Shown here: one piece after another, positions 23,098 to 34,454 of the stretch
Position numbering within the stretch: position 1 is the first letter of the stretch
How the letters are laid out: each line of letters begins with the position of its first letter
DNA from: Zymoseptoria tritici IPO323
Taxonomy: Eukaryota; Ascomycota; Dothideomycetes; Mycosphaerellales; Mycosphaerellaceae
Direction of reading: 5' to 3'
NCBI RefSeq assembly: GCF_000219625.1
Contig: NC_018214.1
Coordinates: forward strand, 496,001 to 560,000
Length of the DNA stretch: 64,000 bases
Made by a program: the position numbers and the translations under genes
The notes under the pieces: generated by a model
Databases searched by the model: none
The model's input: only the letters and a program-made list of their open reading frames with translations
Told to the model about the DNA's origin: nothing

Positions 23098-23237
23098 TCC
23101 TCCCCTTTAGTAAATGCGTAACCTTAAGCGTTCGTAATAACCTTAATTAAAGGCTCAGGTCACATGCTAATGCCCTTAAGTAGGTATCCGTAATCGCGAA
23201 TAAACGAGCGTAATCTAGGAGGTCTATAATTGCTCGG

Positions 23238-23452
23238 TGTAAAAGGTGCAGTTAAGAATAGAGTAGCAGTATAAATCACTTCAGAACAGACTCGATTCGA
23301 TACTCTCTCGGAAGGAGGAGATTCTACGTATCCTTATACTACAGGCGCAATCTGGCTTAAACGAGCTTAAAAGGCCCTAGTAGGGGTGCATATGCCGCTA
23401 AGGCAGGGGATTAGATGCCGATTGTCGGTATTTGGCGGAGGCAGATGTAACA
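23238..23452 (-). repeat. Element 2 3' LTR
   Basis: 215 bp, paired with 30,779-30,993; preceded by TSD CTCGG. Confidence 0.93.
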
Positions 23453-23821
23453 TAGCCCCCCTCCTTGCGCAGAGCGTCGCGCTCTAAACAGTTTCACCTC
23501 GAGTAAATTCTTTTTAGTATTTACTAAGTTTAATAGCCTAAGGCCTTAATCGGGGTCTACTGCGGCTTTAAAACCTAGGCTCGGATCCCTCGAGTTCTTC
23601 TCTTCTTTAACAACCTTATGCAGACTTAGTAAGTGTAACTTAACCCTATCCGATAGCTAAATAGGTCTAAAAGTGCCCCCTTAAGGGGCATTTGTAGCCT
23701 GTATAGTGCTAACGTAGCGTTTAGTTCCCTTCTAGCCCTATTTTCTACCGGACGACCTCGACTTTTATCGAAAAACCGCTATTCTTACTAAACGACCCTA
23801 TCCGCGACCGAACGAGCCTAT

Positions 23822-24682
23822 TATGACGCAACCCGCCTCTATCGCGACCTAACGCAAGCAATTCGCCGCTAACGGCATCTTTAAGGGCAATCCGTACGTT
23901 AACTGCCTTAACAAGCCTACAAACAAGGCCGATTTGGCCTAGTTCTGCCTCTTTGCGCGCGAATCGCCGGACAAGTAGGTAGCTAATAATAAGGACGAAT
24001 ATTACCTAAAGTGTTACAATTGCTCTAACCGCGATTGTTTCTAGGTATGTACAGGTTTAAAAGGGGGCTTTCGGGGGCTAATGTAGTTAAAAGATGCCGG
24101 AACTAGTTAAAGGCGACATTACGAAGGCTAATAAGCTCCGTAGGGCCGCTATTGCCGCCGATAGTACCGGAGCAATAGCTGCGGCGGCTTGTGCGGCCTA
24201 TAAGGCGGTCTACGTGCGCATTTAGGGGTATGTGTAGTTAGTTCGGGTCTGTTTAGCTTCGTTAACCCCCTTTTAGGCGCTTTAACTCCTTTACCGGTGT
24301 TAACGGCCTCTATCTGCACTAAGGTAAGGCCGAATTCGACTAGACAGGACCGCTTGTGTTCGGAAAGCGCGAGAAGTTGCTCGCTAAGGAGGCTGTAAAG
24401 CGAAAGAGGGAGCTTGTAAGTATTTAGATCCCTTCTTGCCTAAAAGTGCCCTACTAACCCTAATAGGGTAAAGACGTGCCTAACACCCCCCGCAAGCGAC
24501 TTATTCTAGCCTAAGGATCTACCGAGGACCGCCTAAGGCGTCGCGTTCGGGCCCTTTCGGCCGCTCTAGATACCGTCTATACCCGTATAGGCGCTAAGAA
24601 GGGCTCGAAGGCCTCCGTTATAGAGGGAGTACTCCGTCCGACCGAGTACGACCTCTCTAGGGACCTTAAGCCTAAGGAATAA
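23822..24682 (+). pseudogene. Element 2 accessory ORF, antisense to pol (decayed)
   Basis: Between the integrase region and the 3' LTR a plus-strand frame reads as protein when TAG is read as RIP-converted TGG/CAG. It starts at the ATG at 23,822 (MTQPASIAT), includes GNPYVNCLNKPTNKADLA, a cysteine-bearing segment (YLKCYNCSNRDCF, ~24,009-24,050) and basic stretches such as DTVYTRIGAKKGSKASVIEG (~24,570-24,630), and ends near 24,680. At least one frame change is likely within it. Its orientation is opposite to gag-pol. Not recognised; a CxxC-type zinc ribbon is possible. Confidence 0.5.
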
Positions 24683-25249
24683 GCATATAAGCGCTTTTTT
24701 GTATTTCTTTTGTCTCTTTTAGCCTCTTTTAGGCTCGTTTTAGGACTAATAGGCGCGGTAACGCCCGGGTTATTTCTTTTTGCTGCGACTTAGCAACTTA
24801 TAGATTAGATAGAATTAAAATGACTTTACTATGCTCGATTGTCTCTCGTTGTGTAATAATGTCGTCCTTAGGGGCCCGTTTAGCTCCTAATTTCCCCCCC
24901 TAGGATTTTATTAGATTGAAATTCTTCTAAGGTAGAGAAAATTTTTAGGTAACTAGGAACCGGACTAAGGAGTCTGTGTAGTATTAACTAGTGTCTTTTA
25001 GGCCTTAATAGTAACTAATAACGCGTTTGTATATCTATCGTGCTAGTCTACCGCCTTTAGTACCTCCCGTGCTTTTATTAAATGCTCTTATCGTAGTAGG
25101 GCTAATGTAAGTCGTAGGTTCCCAAGTGTTCTTAGACGCGGGCTAGCCCTTCCACGCGATCCTGTACATCTATCTGCCGTGTTATTTCTCCTGCTTTAGG
25201 ATCTTGTCTACTACGTAAACGTTAGGTTCCTCTAATTAGATCTCCTTTA

Positions 25250-28200
25250 GGCTATTCTAGGCCCGTTCGGTGATTTTGGCAGGTTTTTCCTCCTCTAGTA
25301 GGGAGATATAGAACGTAGGATAGATATTTATCGTTTCCGGCAGTTCTAGCGTGTACGCGACGTTATTCACGACTCGCTTAATCCTATATAGGCCGACATA
25401 CTTGTAATTGAGCTTTTCCGACGGCCGGATAGACTTTAAATATCGAGTAGAGAGGTATATACGGTCGCTAACCTTGTATGTTTTCGCAGTTTTGCAAGTA
25501 TTGTAGTATTGTACGTGTCTCTCCTGTAACGCAGCTAGTCTTTTATGTAGCGTTTTCTACAGGCCGATTACTCTATGCGCTATTTCCGCCGCACTAGGAG
25601 CTTTGCCCTCTAATTAGGGCAGGTCGGGCTATCTAGCGGCAATTAGATCGCGAACGTTATATGCTTAGAATAGTATTACCCCTGTTATCGTATAAACGCT
25701 ATCGTTGTAAGAGAATTCGGCTACCGACAGCATCTGTGCCTAGTCGTCCTGTTCGTAGTTGTAGTACACTCGTAGGTATTGCTCTAGCGTTTAGTTCTAA
25801 CGTTCCGTCTAACCGTCCGTTTAGGGGTAATATGTAGTACTTAGGCCCCTTCGGACCTTAAGGTAGTAGCAAAGCGTGCTCTAGAACTTATATATAAGGA
25901 TTAGTCCTCTGTCGGACGTAATTAACTTAGGAGTTCTATAAAGGCGGAAGATTTCTCTTAGGAAGACCTCCGCGAGGGTTTCGGCGTTAATATCCTTCCG
26001 TATAGGAATATAGTAGGCTATTTTGGACTACCTGTCTATAATAACGAGGATTAAGTCGTATGTGTGCCCTATAAATGTACTTAGGGGCAGATCGGTAATA
26101 AAATCTAATATTAGGTCCTCCTAGGGCCCGTTTAGTAGAGCTTCCGCATAGAGTTCTCTATATAGGCTATATCGCCGTAGCTTCGCCCTGTCGTATGTCT
26201 AGCAGCTGTTTACGTAGTCCTTAACATATTTTCTTATGTCTAGCTAGTAGAACAACTGTTGCAACAGCTCTAGGGTCCGTTTAAAACTAAAGTAGCCGGC
26301 TAGGGGATCGTTATAGCACTAGCGGAGAGCTGCTAGGCGTACTAGGCCCGTAGGCACGTATAGTTTCCGTTCGTAGAAGAGGAATTCGCCTTATATAGCC
26401 TACCTTTAGGTCTATTCCGGCGGATCCGGGTTATTTATAGCTAGTTCGACTATTAATGCTATAGGGTTATGTTTTAGGCTTTTACGTATTATATTAATTA
26501 GCGGGGAGTCTAATAATTCTTCTATTAGAGTGCTCGCTATTATATACGTTTTGCTATAGTAGGTCCTAGCGAGCTGCAGATAGTAGGTTATAACTACTAT
26601 TATAGACCGAATAGGGCTAGATTCGGCCGTCGTTCCCTTAGACAGACCTAGTTAGTGCCGAAGGGTGTCTAATATAGGAGCACTGTCGCTTTCGTTAATC
26701 TACCGTCCCGAGTAGTCCCTATCTTCTAAGTCTAGGCGTCTGCTTACTCCGTCCGCGGCAGCATTAAGCGACCCCGGGTTGTACGTTATGCGGAAGTCGA
26801 CATTTAACAGCTGCTCTGCCTATCTTGCCTATCTTCGGCTTAGTTGCTTAGTTGTTATAAACTATTTTAGGTTATAATAGTCTATTAAGACCTTAATTTA
26901 GTGCGAAGCGCCCTTAACGTAGTATCTCTAGTGCTTAAAGGCCTCGACTATAGCAAGAAGCTCTTAATCGTATGTGTTATAGTTCCTTTCGGCCGCGTTT
27001 ATCTTGCTAGAGAAGAAGGCTACTAGGTACTAGTACATTTTGCCCTCCGTTTTATGCGGTTAGGACAGTACTGCCCTAACGGCGAACCTAGAGGCATCTG
27101 TTGCGACGCGGATAGGCAGTTTTAGGTCGAAATGCCGCAAGATAGGCGCTTTAATAAACCTAGTCTTTAACTGCTAGAATGCTTATACTACGTTAGGTAG
27201 GAGTTCGAGGGGAACTAATTCCTCCTTTCTCTATCGGTGTCTACCTTTAGTACTATTTAGGCCTCTCTCTGTTAAGCAGTTTAATAGGCTAGCTATATAA
27301 GAGAATCCCTTAATAAACTAGCGGTAGTAGTTCGCAAATCCGATAAAGATGCGAATATCCCTAACTAAGGCCGGAAGGGGCTAGTTAGCGATAGCTTAGA
27401 TCCTTTCTGCCTCTATTTCGACCCCTTTTAGGGTTACTACGAACCTAAGGTAGCCGACTTGCTGCTTAAAGAACTCGCACTTTAACAGTTTAGCAAAGAG
27501 TCGGTATCTTCTAAGTCTCTCGAGGACTATCCTAACATATTTCTTGTAGCTTTCGGCGTCTTGTAAGTATATTAAGATATCGTCGAGGTATACTATAATA
27601 TAGTAGTCTAGTAGGCCCCGGAGGGCGTAGTTTATGTATCCTTAGAACACTGCTAGGGCGTTAGTTAGCCTAAACGGGACTACAGTATACTTAAAGTAGC
27701 TATACCTCGTCCGAAAGGCAGTTTTCTACTAGTCGCTCTCCTTAATTCGGATGCGATAGTACACGTCTTATATATCTAGCTTTGTAAAGAACTTTGCCGG
27801 CGCTAACTAGTCTAGAGATTCCTAGACGAGGGGTAGGGCGTGTCTATTCTTAATAGTAACGGCATTAAGGGCCCTATAGTCGACGCATAGACGTAGGCTA
27901 CCGTCCTTTTTCTTTACAAAGAGGATGCCTGCCCCTACTAGGGAAGTCGAGGGGCGGATCTACCCCTTCTCTAGGCTGTCTGTTGTTTTGTTTGTTTGTT
28001 TGTTTGTTCCATTTACGTCCTTTCGGAGTCCAAGACTATGTAGGACGGCTTTGCCATAAAGGCAGAGCAGTAGATCTAGTTACAATCAGATTTTTCGGTA
28101 TTCTTTGACCTTAGGGGAGACCCCGTGCCTAAGGTAGAATCTGCAAAGTAGAATCTACCGAAGGACTTTAAAAGCAGCGCAAAACAAAGGAAATCCAACG

Positions 28201-29450
28201 AGTGTCGTGCAGCCGGGGCTGCAGTGTTGCAGCCTAAGGCTACAGAATTTTCGCGCCAAGCTTTTGCAGAATTTTTAGCGGATCCTTCCGCTTCGTATAC
28301 ACGCTGCGAATTCGAAAGAGATGCAGCGCAAGAAGCAGCTGTCTAACTCGCTGCCTTCTCTTGTCCTTAATATGCCTTTGTAGAACTATATGCCGCCTTC
28401 TAGCGCATATAGCTACGTAGGTTGATCGTAGAGTTATAGATTCCACCGAGTTCTAGCTCTTTAAAGTGTATGTATGCTTCCTTCGAGGGCGACGAAGTCT
28501 CTAGAGAAGGGACATGCGATTTCGATTCGGATTTCGAGGAGGTGCGCGTATAGGGCAGAGTAGACTGCTTCTTTCTTCTTCTCGTTCTCGTTCGTAGCGT
28601 AGAGGGCTATTCGTTCGAATCGTGCTGTTGTTCTGTGCTTGTGTTTCGAGGGGAGGTGTACCTCTAGGTCGTGTTGTTTTTATAAGGGAAGAGGGATCGA
28701 CGGCCTCTCCAATCCTCCGGAGGAAACTTGGCTCTACGACGACGATGTCGTCGTAGGTTCGTAGCCGGCACCACGTACAGGTGTTCCTCGTCGCCGGCCT
28801 TCTCTAGGCTGTCGGCAAGGTAGTTGCGCAGAGTTTCTAGTTCTATTATAGAGAGGTTGTATAATAGGCTGTACGGGGCCTCCTTGCCTTCTTCGAGGTC
28901 GATACTAAGCTTATTCGGCCCCGTCTTGGGGAGAAGGGACTCGTTTCCTTCTACGAAAACGTCCGCGAAATCCGAGAATTCGCTTAGAAGTTCCGGTTCT
29001 TTTAGCGCGTCGTCTGTATATTAAGCGGCAAGGGCCTAAACGCGCCCTAAAGGGATGCTAGAGGCGTCCTTCTAGAACTCTTCGGGTAAGACGAGCCTAA
29101 CTAGCCTCTATTGTCTGCCTTTCGTCCCCTTCTAGGTAACGCTTTTGCGGATAAAGTTTACCCTTAGGTTCTATCGTTCTAGCTAGGGCATACCGAGGAC
29201 TAGTTAGAACCTATAGATTCTTCCGACTACGAAGGTTTCTATATATCCTCTTATATGTCCTTAAGTATCCGTTACTTTAAACGGGACGCGGCATTCTCCC
29301 TAAATAGCTATCCTCTAGCCGTTTAGTGCTACATATTAGGCCGTTTGCCCTAACTCGGGGCTTAGGCCTAGCTCTTTAGCTGCTATATTGTCTATAAAGT
29401 TGCTTTGCGCTCCGCAATCGAGCAGTGCTCGGAGTGTCTTAGTCCTATTA
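25250..29450 (-). pseudogene. Element 2 pol (protease, RT, RNase H, integrase), RIP-inactivated
   Basis: Minus strand, in order. Protease LLDCGAQSNFIDNIAAKELG at ~29,420-29,360. RT with RNYLADSLEKG before and [20 protein letters not shown] / [11 protein letters not shown] after the 817-bp insertion, and YLDDILIYL at ~27,590-27,560. RNase H with an LSRR..A..LLNVDFRITYNPGS end near 26,780. Integrase core YDLILVIIDR.SKIAYYIPI near 26,060-25,990, with a C-terminal chromo-type or GPY/F region to ~25,250. The catalytic YLDD remains readable but numerous TAG codons replace Trp and Gln. Family: Ty3/gypsy (Metaviridae-type). Confidence 0.85.
27981..28797 (-). mobile_element. 817-bp non-autonomous LINE-tail element with 16-bp TSD
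   Basis: Inserted in the element 2 RT. The 16-bp duplication CCTTCTCTAGGCTGTC lies at 27,965-27,980 and 28,798-28,813. On the minus strand the 3' end is GGACGTAAATGGAACAAAC followed by a (CAAA)n tail, and the last ~180 bp resemble the 3' end of the full-length LINE (37,730-37,913). The upstream ~600 bp do not. It holds a 68-aa basic frame (28,446-28,240, reading MESITLRSTYVAICARRR..) of doubtful significance and a palindrome at ~28,735-28,755. CpA and TpG are plentiful, so it largely escaped RIP. Confidence 0.85.
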
Positions 29451-29499
29451 GGACCCTACATCTCTACTTTAAGGCGTATTAGCCCTTCCCCTATAGTTC

Positions 29500-30765
29500 G
29501 GGGAATTCCTCCTAGCTCGGCAGCCTTTCTTTAGGACTCTAAGTACTAGACTTAACCCGCAGCGGTTAGAGGAGATCTACTGCAGGCTCTCTCTTTTCCC
29601 GACTAGTCCTTGTTAAGGTATTCCTAGCGCCGGTAGCCCTCTTTGCTATATATCTAGCAGGCGGTAGCCGACTTCTCCTTATTAGCCGCCTTCGGGGGGG
29701 TTTTAGCCCTTCTTAGCCTACTTAGGGGCTTGTTATTTTTGTTTAGGCGCCTTCTGTTAGTCTTGTCGACGGAAGTCTTTGCTAAGCGCTTTTTGTTAAA
29801 TTCCTATATCTGTCGGTACGATATATTAGCTCGTTCCTCCGCATCTACGAGGGTCGTAAGGGTAACTTAGCCCTGTTCGAGCCTATTTCTAACTGCCGGG
29901 GTAAGAGCTCCCTTAAATTTATAGATTATCTTAGGAATGTTAGTATAACCGATCTTATCCTACTATTCTTTTAGGTAGTTTATTAGCCCGGTTAGGGTCC
30001 TGTCGCCCTATTTAGCCTCTTTAATATTGTCTATAGCTCTTTAGGTGCGTTCGTCTTTTATACCTATAGAATCTAGTATTATAAGCTGCATATCGCTCTA
30101 TATTAGCCGAACAGGTGCCTTGTCGAGAAGGTAGCGCTTCTAGTGCTGCTTTTAGGGTCTCGCTATCTATTCTTTAGCGAATTCTATCTTTTCTTCGTTA
30201 GTAGCTATGCTAGCCCGGTTAATTGCTTAGTTAATGTCTTCCTGCTATTATTCCTAGTTAGCGTAGTTCTTTCCCTCGAAGATATAGGGATTCCGGGCCT
30301 TTAGGAGCGCGTTCTTAGGGATAGATAGCTAAACTAGGGCATCGGGCAGGATAGTAGGGATAGATCCGTTCTGTACCTGGGCGATGCGGTCCCTTATAGC
30401 CTTATTACGTACCTAGAGAAGGCTAAGCTAGAGGAGGCGCTCCTGTCTAGTAGTAGCGGCCTCTTCCTTGCGGATTTGTTTATTAATATCGTCTTCTTCT
30501 CCCTTAGGTAGAGTGTCTTCTTCCTGTAGAGGGTTCTCCGGTTCTTCTTCGCCCTTATTAGCGGCATCCTAGTGCCCGATAGGTTCTTCCGGGTTTTTAG
30601 GCCCGCCTTCGGCGTCTTCGTCGTCGCTAACAGCAGTCTAAGTAGAGGTTTCTATAGTCTCCGGGTCGTTAGCAGGTTCGTTCGTACGGCGACGGGTGCT
30701 CTTGCTCCCTAATAGGCCGGGACGAGACGAAGCTATCTTAGAAGTAATTCGTCGTACTGTAGGGT
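29500..30765 (-). pseudogene. Element 2 gag, RIP-inactivated
   Basis: Minus-strand frame from about 30,760: a Glu/Asp-rich N-terminus (TNEPANDPETIETS.., GEEDDINKQIRKEEAA), then a helical retrotransposon capsid-like part (IPTILPDALV.., YIFEGKNYAN) and a degraded Cys-rich zinc-knuckle region near 29,650-29,600. TAG codons occur at expected Gln/Trp sites. It precedes protease and RT in the usual order. Confidence 0.65.
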
Positions 30766-30778
30766 AGATCGAATCGTG

Positions 30779-30993
30779 TGTAAAAGGTGCAGTTAAGAAT
30801 AGAGTAGCAGTATAAATTACTTTAGAACAGACTCGATTCGATACTCTCTCGGAAGGAGGAGATTCTACGTATCCTTATACTACAGGCGCAATCTAGCTTA
30901 AACGAGCTTAAAAGGCCCTAGTAGGGGTACATATGCTACTGAGGCAGGGGATTAGATGCCGATTGTCGGTATTCGGCGGAGGCAGATGTGACA
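30779..30993 (-). repeat. Element 2 5' LTR
   Basis: 215 bp, near-identical to 23,238-23,452; followed by TSD CTCGG at 30,994-30,998. Confidence 0.93.
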
Positions 30994-31276
30994 CTCGGAA
31001 GGTAAGGGCTTAAGTGCAATCGTCTAGCTAATTCTAGCAGGTAAATAATATAATTTACGTACTATTACAAGCCTTAAGCTAGTAACTGCTAGCATATAGT
31101 CGAATTTACTAGCAGGTCGCCCCTCTAAGGGCACAAAAGCGACTACGTTTTTCTTTTTAAACCCTCTTTCTTTTATTAACTTCCGCAACCCTTTCCTTCC
31201 CTTTTCCTTAGACCTTTATATAGTCCACAATTACTATACCTTACAACCTTATAACATACCTTAAGCAATAGTCGCT

Positions 31277-32331
31277 ATAGCGAAGGGTAACGAAGACAAG
31301 CGTAAGAAAGACGATAAGAGCAAGGACGACAAGGTCGACAAGTAGCTCCGTCGATCCCCTCGCAAACTAGCCCCTAAGTTCCCTCCTACGAAGGCTGTTT
31401 AAAGTGCTATTAAGACAGTTAAGCGCGGATACTTAGATGCAAGGATGTTAACTTAAGCATTCGGCTCGGTCTTAAGTAGTAAAAAGCAGCCGTTACGAGC
31501 TGCTGCTACTTAAGAATTAATAGACAAGTTCGCTTTAAGGAAACTCTATGTCTAGCCTAATATTATATCTCGGCGTAACTGTATAGAGTACACTAAATTC
31601 GGGTATAAGCAAGCTACTAGTTATAAGTCGGCATACGATGCTTATCGAGATAGGCTAGACATGTCTGCCTTAAGCCTTAGGTCTAAGCTACTAGGTATAC
31701 GCGCTCCTATAAGTAATAATTACGAAATCCCTTAGCGCAACCCTTAACTAGCGAACTAGGGCCGTAGCTTAAGGAGTCGCACTGCCGTATAAGGTTAGGA
31801 CCCTACGATGCCTCGTAACGTTCTTAACCGCTCTCCGGATCTTCGTAGCTTGTACCCTAAGCTAGATCGCTTCGACCCTTAAGGAAATATTAATAGCACT
31901 GCTATGCACGCCTCTATCGGCGCTCGACTTAAAGCTCTCCTTACTCCTAGCCTAGCCTCTAATCGTATTGCGGTTACGGACATATAGATAAGGGAAGTAA
32001 TATATTGTCTAATTATAGTGTCGAATGCGCCTATTAAGTACCTTCGGCAATTTCTAGCTGCCTTTACGATTTCCTAACTTAATACCTTAATCGATAGACT
32101 TTAAGCGTTTAAGCTAGGCGATCTGCGCAGCTTGGACTAGCGTAAATCGGACGGTTACCTTATTAGGGCCTGCAAGTAATAGCGTCTAGTCTCTCTTTTT
32201 ACTTAAGCTCTCGGTAGCAGCCCTTAAGAAGGTAACTGTAGCTGCGAGTCCGGCAAGCGTAAGGCTAGTCCCTTTAAGTTATGCCGTAGTAGTAGAGGCT
32301 ACTTTAGCTACTATGCTAACTATAGCTATAC
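31277..32331 (+). pseudogene. Element 1 accessory ORF antisense to pol, first part
   Basis: A plus-strand frame opens at 31,277 with ATA (probably RIP-mutated ATG): AKGNEDKRKKDDKSKDDKVDK, then RRSPRKLAPKFPPTKAV, IKTVKRGYLDARML, RRNCIEYTKFGYKQATSYKS. TAG/TAA codons interrupt it in positions where Gln would fit. It is strongly basic at the N-terminus and helical after. The frame is cut by the LINE at 32,332 and resumes at 37,928. It runs opposite to element 1 gag-pol and lies between integrase and 3' LTR. Function not recognised; a nucleic-acid-binding role would suit the Lys-rich start but is a guess. Confidence 0.55.
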
Positions 32332-33293
32332 ACCGACAACCATCGACATCCGCACTTCCATTGCACACCCAATATTGACCCGATTATTACCAAACACGCA
32401 CCATTCGAAAGCCCTTATTAAGGCCGTTCTAACGAACCCGCATTCACCCCGCTACCCTCAAAACCTACGCCGCTACTAGAGTTTAAAGATTCACCTTGTT
32501 GCCCCCTTTGGGGTGCAAATTTTGAAAGCTGGACCCTAAACTCCGGGATTTGGCCCCCACCTCCGAAACCTTATTCCGACCTTACCTCCCCTATACTCGA
32601 AACATTCCCTGTTTAGGGCATTGCACAAGGAAGGTTTATAACCTATACTACAACACTTTAATACACTACAACACAACTAATACGCCGCCGATTCGGACGC
32701 CGTGTAGCCCGTTTAAAAGCCCTCGACGAGAGCTTTTATTCTAGCTATTAAACGCCTGATTTAGTCGAATTTTAAAAGAGCTAAAGGCTAAACAAGAGTA
32801 GTGTTCCTAGGATATACAAACATATACATACACTTAGTTCTCTCTACACTAGAGTTACCTGCTGTCCTACGCCGCCGAGAGAGGAAGCTAAAGAAGCAGT
32901 GTAGCTTAGTAAGAACGAATTTGCACCTCTAGGGATTAGAGTAGTAGTACTAGCTGTATAGCTAGATACTCTGTATAGAGTATAGGCCTACCTTTCCCTA
33001 GAGACAAAGGTTGTCCCGAACCTGCTACGGCTACCCGCAGAACGCCTCTAAAGCCTGCTATAAAGACGCACGTTACTACAGGCTAGAGTACTTCCTAGAA
33101 GCAGAGGTATATTTATATATCTCTTCTCTCCTCTTTAAAGTATACCTTCTCCTACTTTATATAGTAGGGAGAAGAGTGCCCTAGTATCGCAAGCAGGCTA
33201 GGACCCGAACGCGATTGGAAATAGAGACGAACAAGCAGCCCTCTCGGCGTAAGACTACTAAGCCTCTTTTTAAATAACAACAATAATAAGACA

Positions 33294-34435
33294 ATGTCTA
33301 CCGAGACGGAAATAATAGACGCAGGCTTAGCCCCTTAGACTCTAAAAGCTACGGCTAGAGGGGACGAGGAAGTTACGTTTAAGTCTCTTAAAACCCTGCC
33401 GTTGCCGGAGGAACTACTAAAAAGAACCGGCATTCCTTTCCTACCTAGGAAAAGGCAAAACCCCTTCGATTTTAGTAACTCCCCGACTCGTAGCCCTTCT
33501 CTCGGAAAGAAACAAACACTCTCTTACACGCCCGCGAACGAGAAGATCCTACAAGCCCGACAGCTACTAGTCGAAGCAGCGGGGGATCTAGTTGGGTTTC
33601 TAGGAGAACAAACCCGGGTTCTCGACCTTCTCGAAGTCTTTCGGCACTTTACCGAGCGTACAGACTTTAGGATAACGTCCCAAATCCTCGTAAAGCAAGT
33701 CTCGAACCTAGAAATAACAACAAAGAAACTAGCAGCACAGGCGAAGAAGCCTACTTTCGTAGACGTTATTAAGGGAGACAGCGGATCCGCTACCTCTACC
33801 TCTACCTCCTCGATAACAAAGACAACACAACAACAATAACAACAACAACAACAACAACAGTAGACGACCGTCTCCCGGAGGGCTAGTAAGCCGAAAGAAC
33901 AAGCAGAACCGATGCCTCTTATCCTTATACTAAAGGATAAAGAGAAGGAACTCGACTAGATCGCAACCCGAGACAAAATTAACGACGCTCTTAAAGGCGA
34001 AGACCAAGAGCTAGCTGTCCTTGCGATAAAGAAATTATTTTGGGGTAATATTGTCCTAAACTTTGTAACAGAGAAAGCCCGCTAACGAACAATCGATAGC
34101 CTTACTAAGGTTACCGATATCGTAGGCGAGGCACGGGTAATAGAGGACTCTCTCTAGTACAAGGTCGTAGTCTACGGCGTCTCGACAGCGAACTTTAACA
34201 CGCTAACGGGCCTACAGGACATTTAACGAGAAATTAAGACCTTTAATAGAGGTCTTAAACTCGTAGGCACCCCGATTTAGCTAACAAACGAAGAGAGAAG
34301 AAGGACTCTTACTAGGGCGACAGTCCTAGTAGGTTTTGCTACCGAGGAGGAGGCAAAAAGGGCTATTTAAAACCGTCTATACGTAGGCGCGGATAGCCTA
34401 AGAGTCGAGAAGGCGAAGGATCGTATATAACAGAA
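33294..34435 (+). pseudogene. LINE ORF1 (gag-like), RIP-inactivated
   Basis: ATG at 33,294 (MSTETEIIDAGLAP then TAG). The longest open stretch, 33,402-33,839, encodes PEELLKRTGIPFLPRKRQNP and a helical region (ILQARQLLVEAAGDLVGFLG) and ends in a (CAA)n tract at ~33,825-33,862 encoding poly-Gln. Beyond it, VVVYGVSTANFNTL, EIKTFNRGLKLVGTP and ATVLVGFATEEEAKRAI resemble the RNA-binding part of Tad1/I-type ORF1 proteins. Stops lie at likely Gln/Trp positions. Confidence 0.7.
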
Positions 34436-34454
34436 AGGGAGGCCCCTAGAACGT

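Larger units (their letters stand above)
23238..30993 (-). mobile_element. Element 2: Ty3/gypsy LTR retrotransposon with 5-bp TSD
   Basis: LTRs of 215 bp (23,238-23,452 and 30,779-30,993) start TGTAAAAGG and end TGTRACA. The TSD CTCGG is at 23,233-23,237 and 30,994-30,998. The polypurine tract next to the 23,238 LTR (minus strand AAGGAGGGGGGC) and the gene order show minus orientation. The LTRs differ only by a handful of transitions, mostly RIP type. An 817-bp element interrupts RT. Own length is ~6.9 kb. Many in-frame TAG codons indicate RIP inactivation. Confidence 0.93.

Noticed and set aside
27990..28012. Isolated GTTT microsatellite
   Set aside because: It is the (CAAA)n tail of the inserted minus-strand element, bounded by its TSD.
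28240..28446. 68-aa frame in the 817-bp element as a real gene
   Set aside because: Short, no motif, and the element is non-autonomous; mentioned only within the element.
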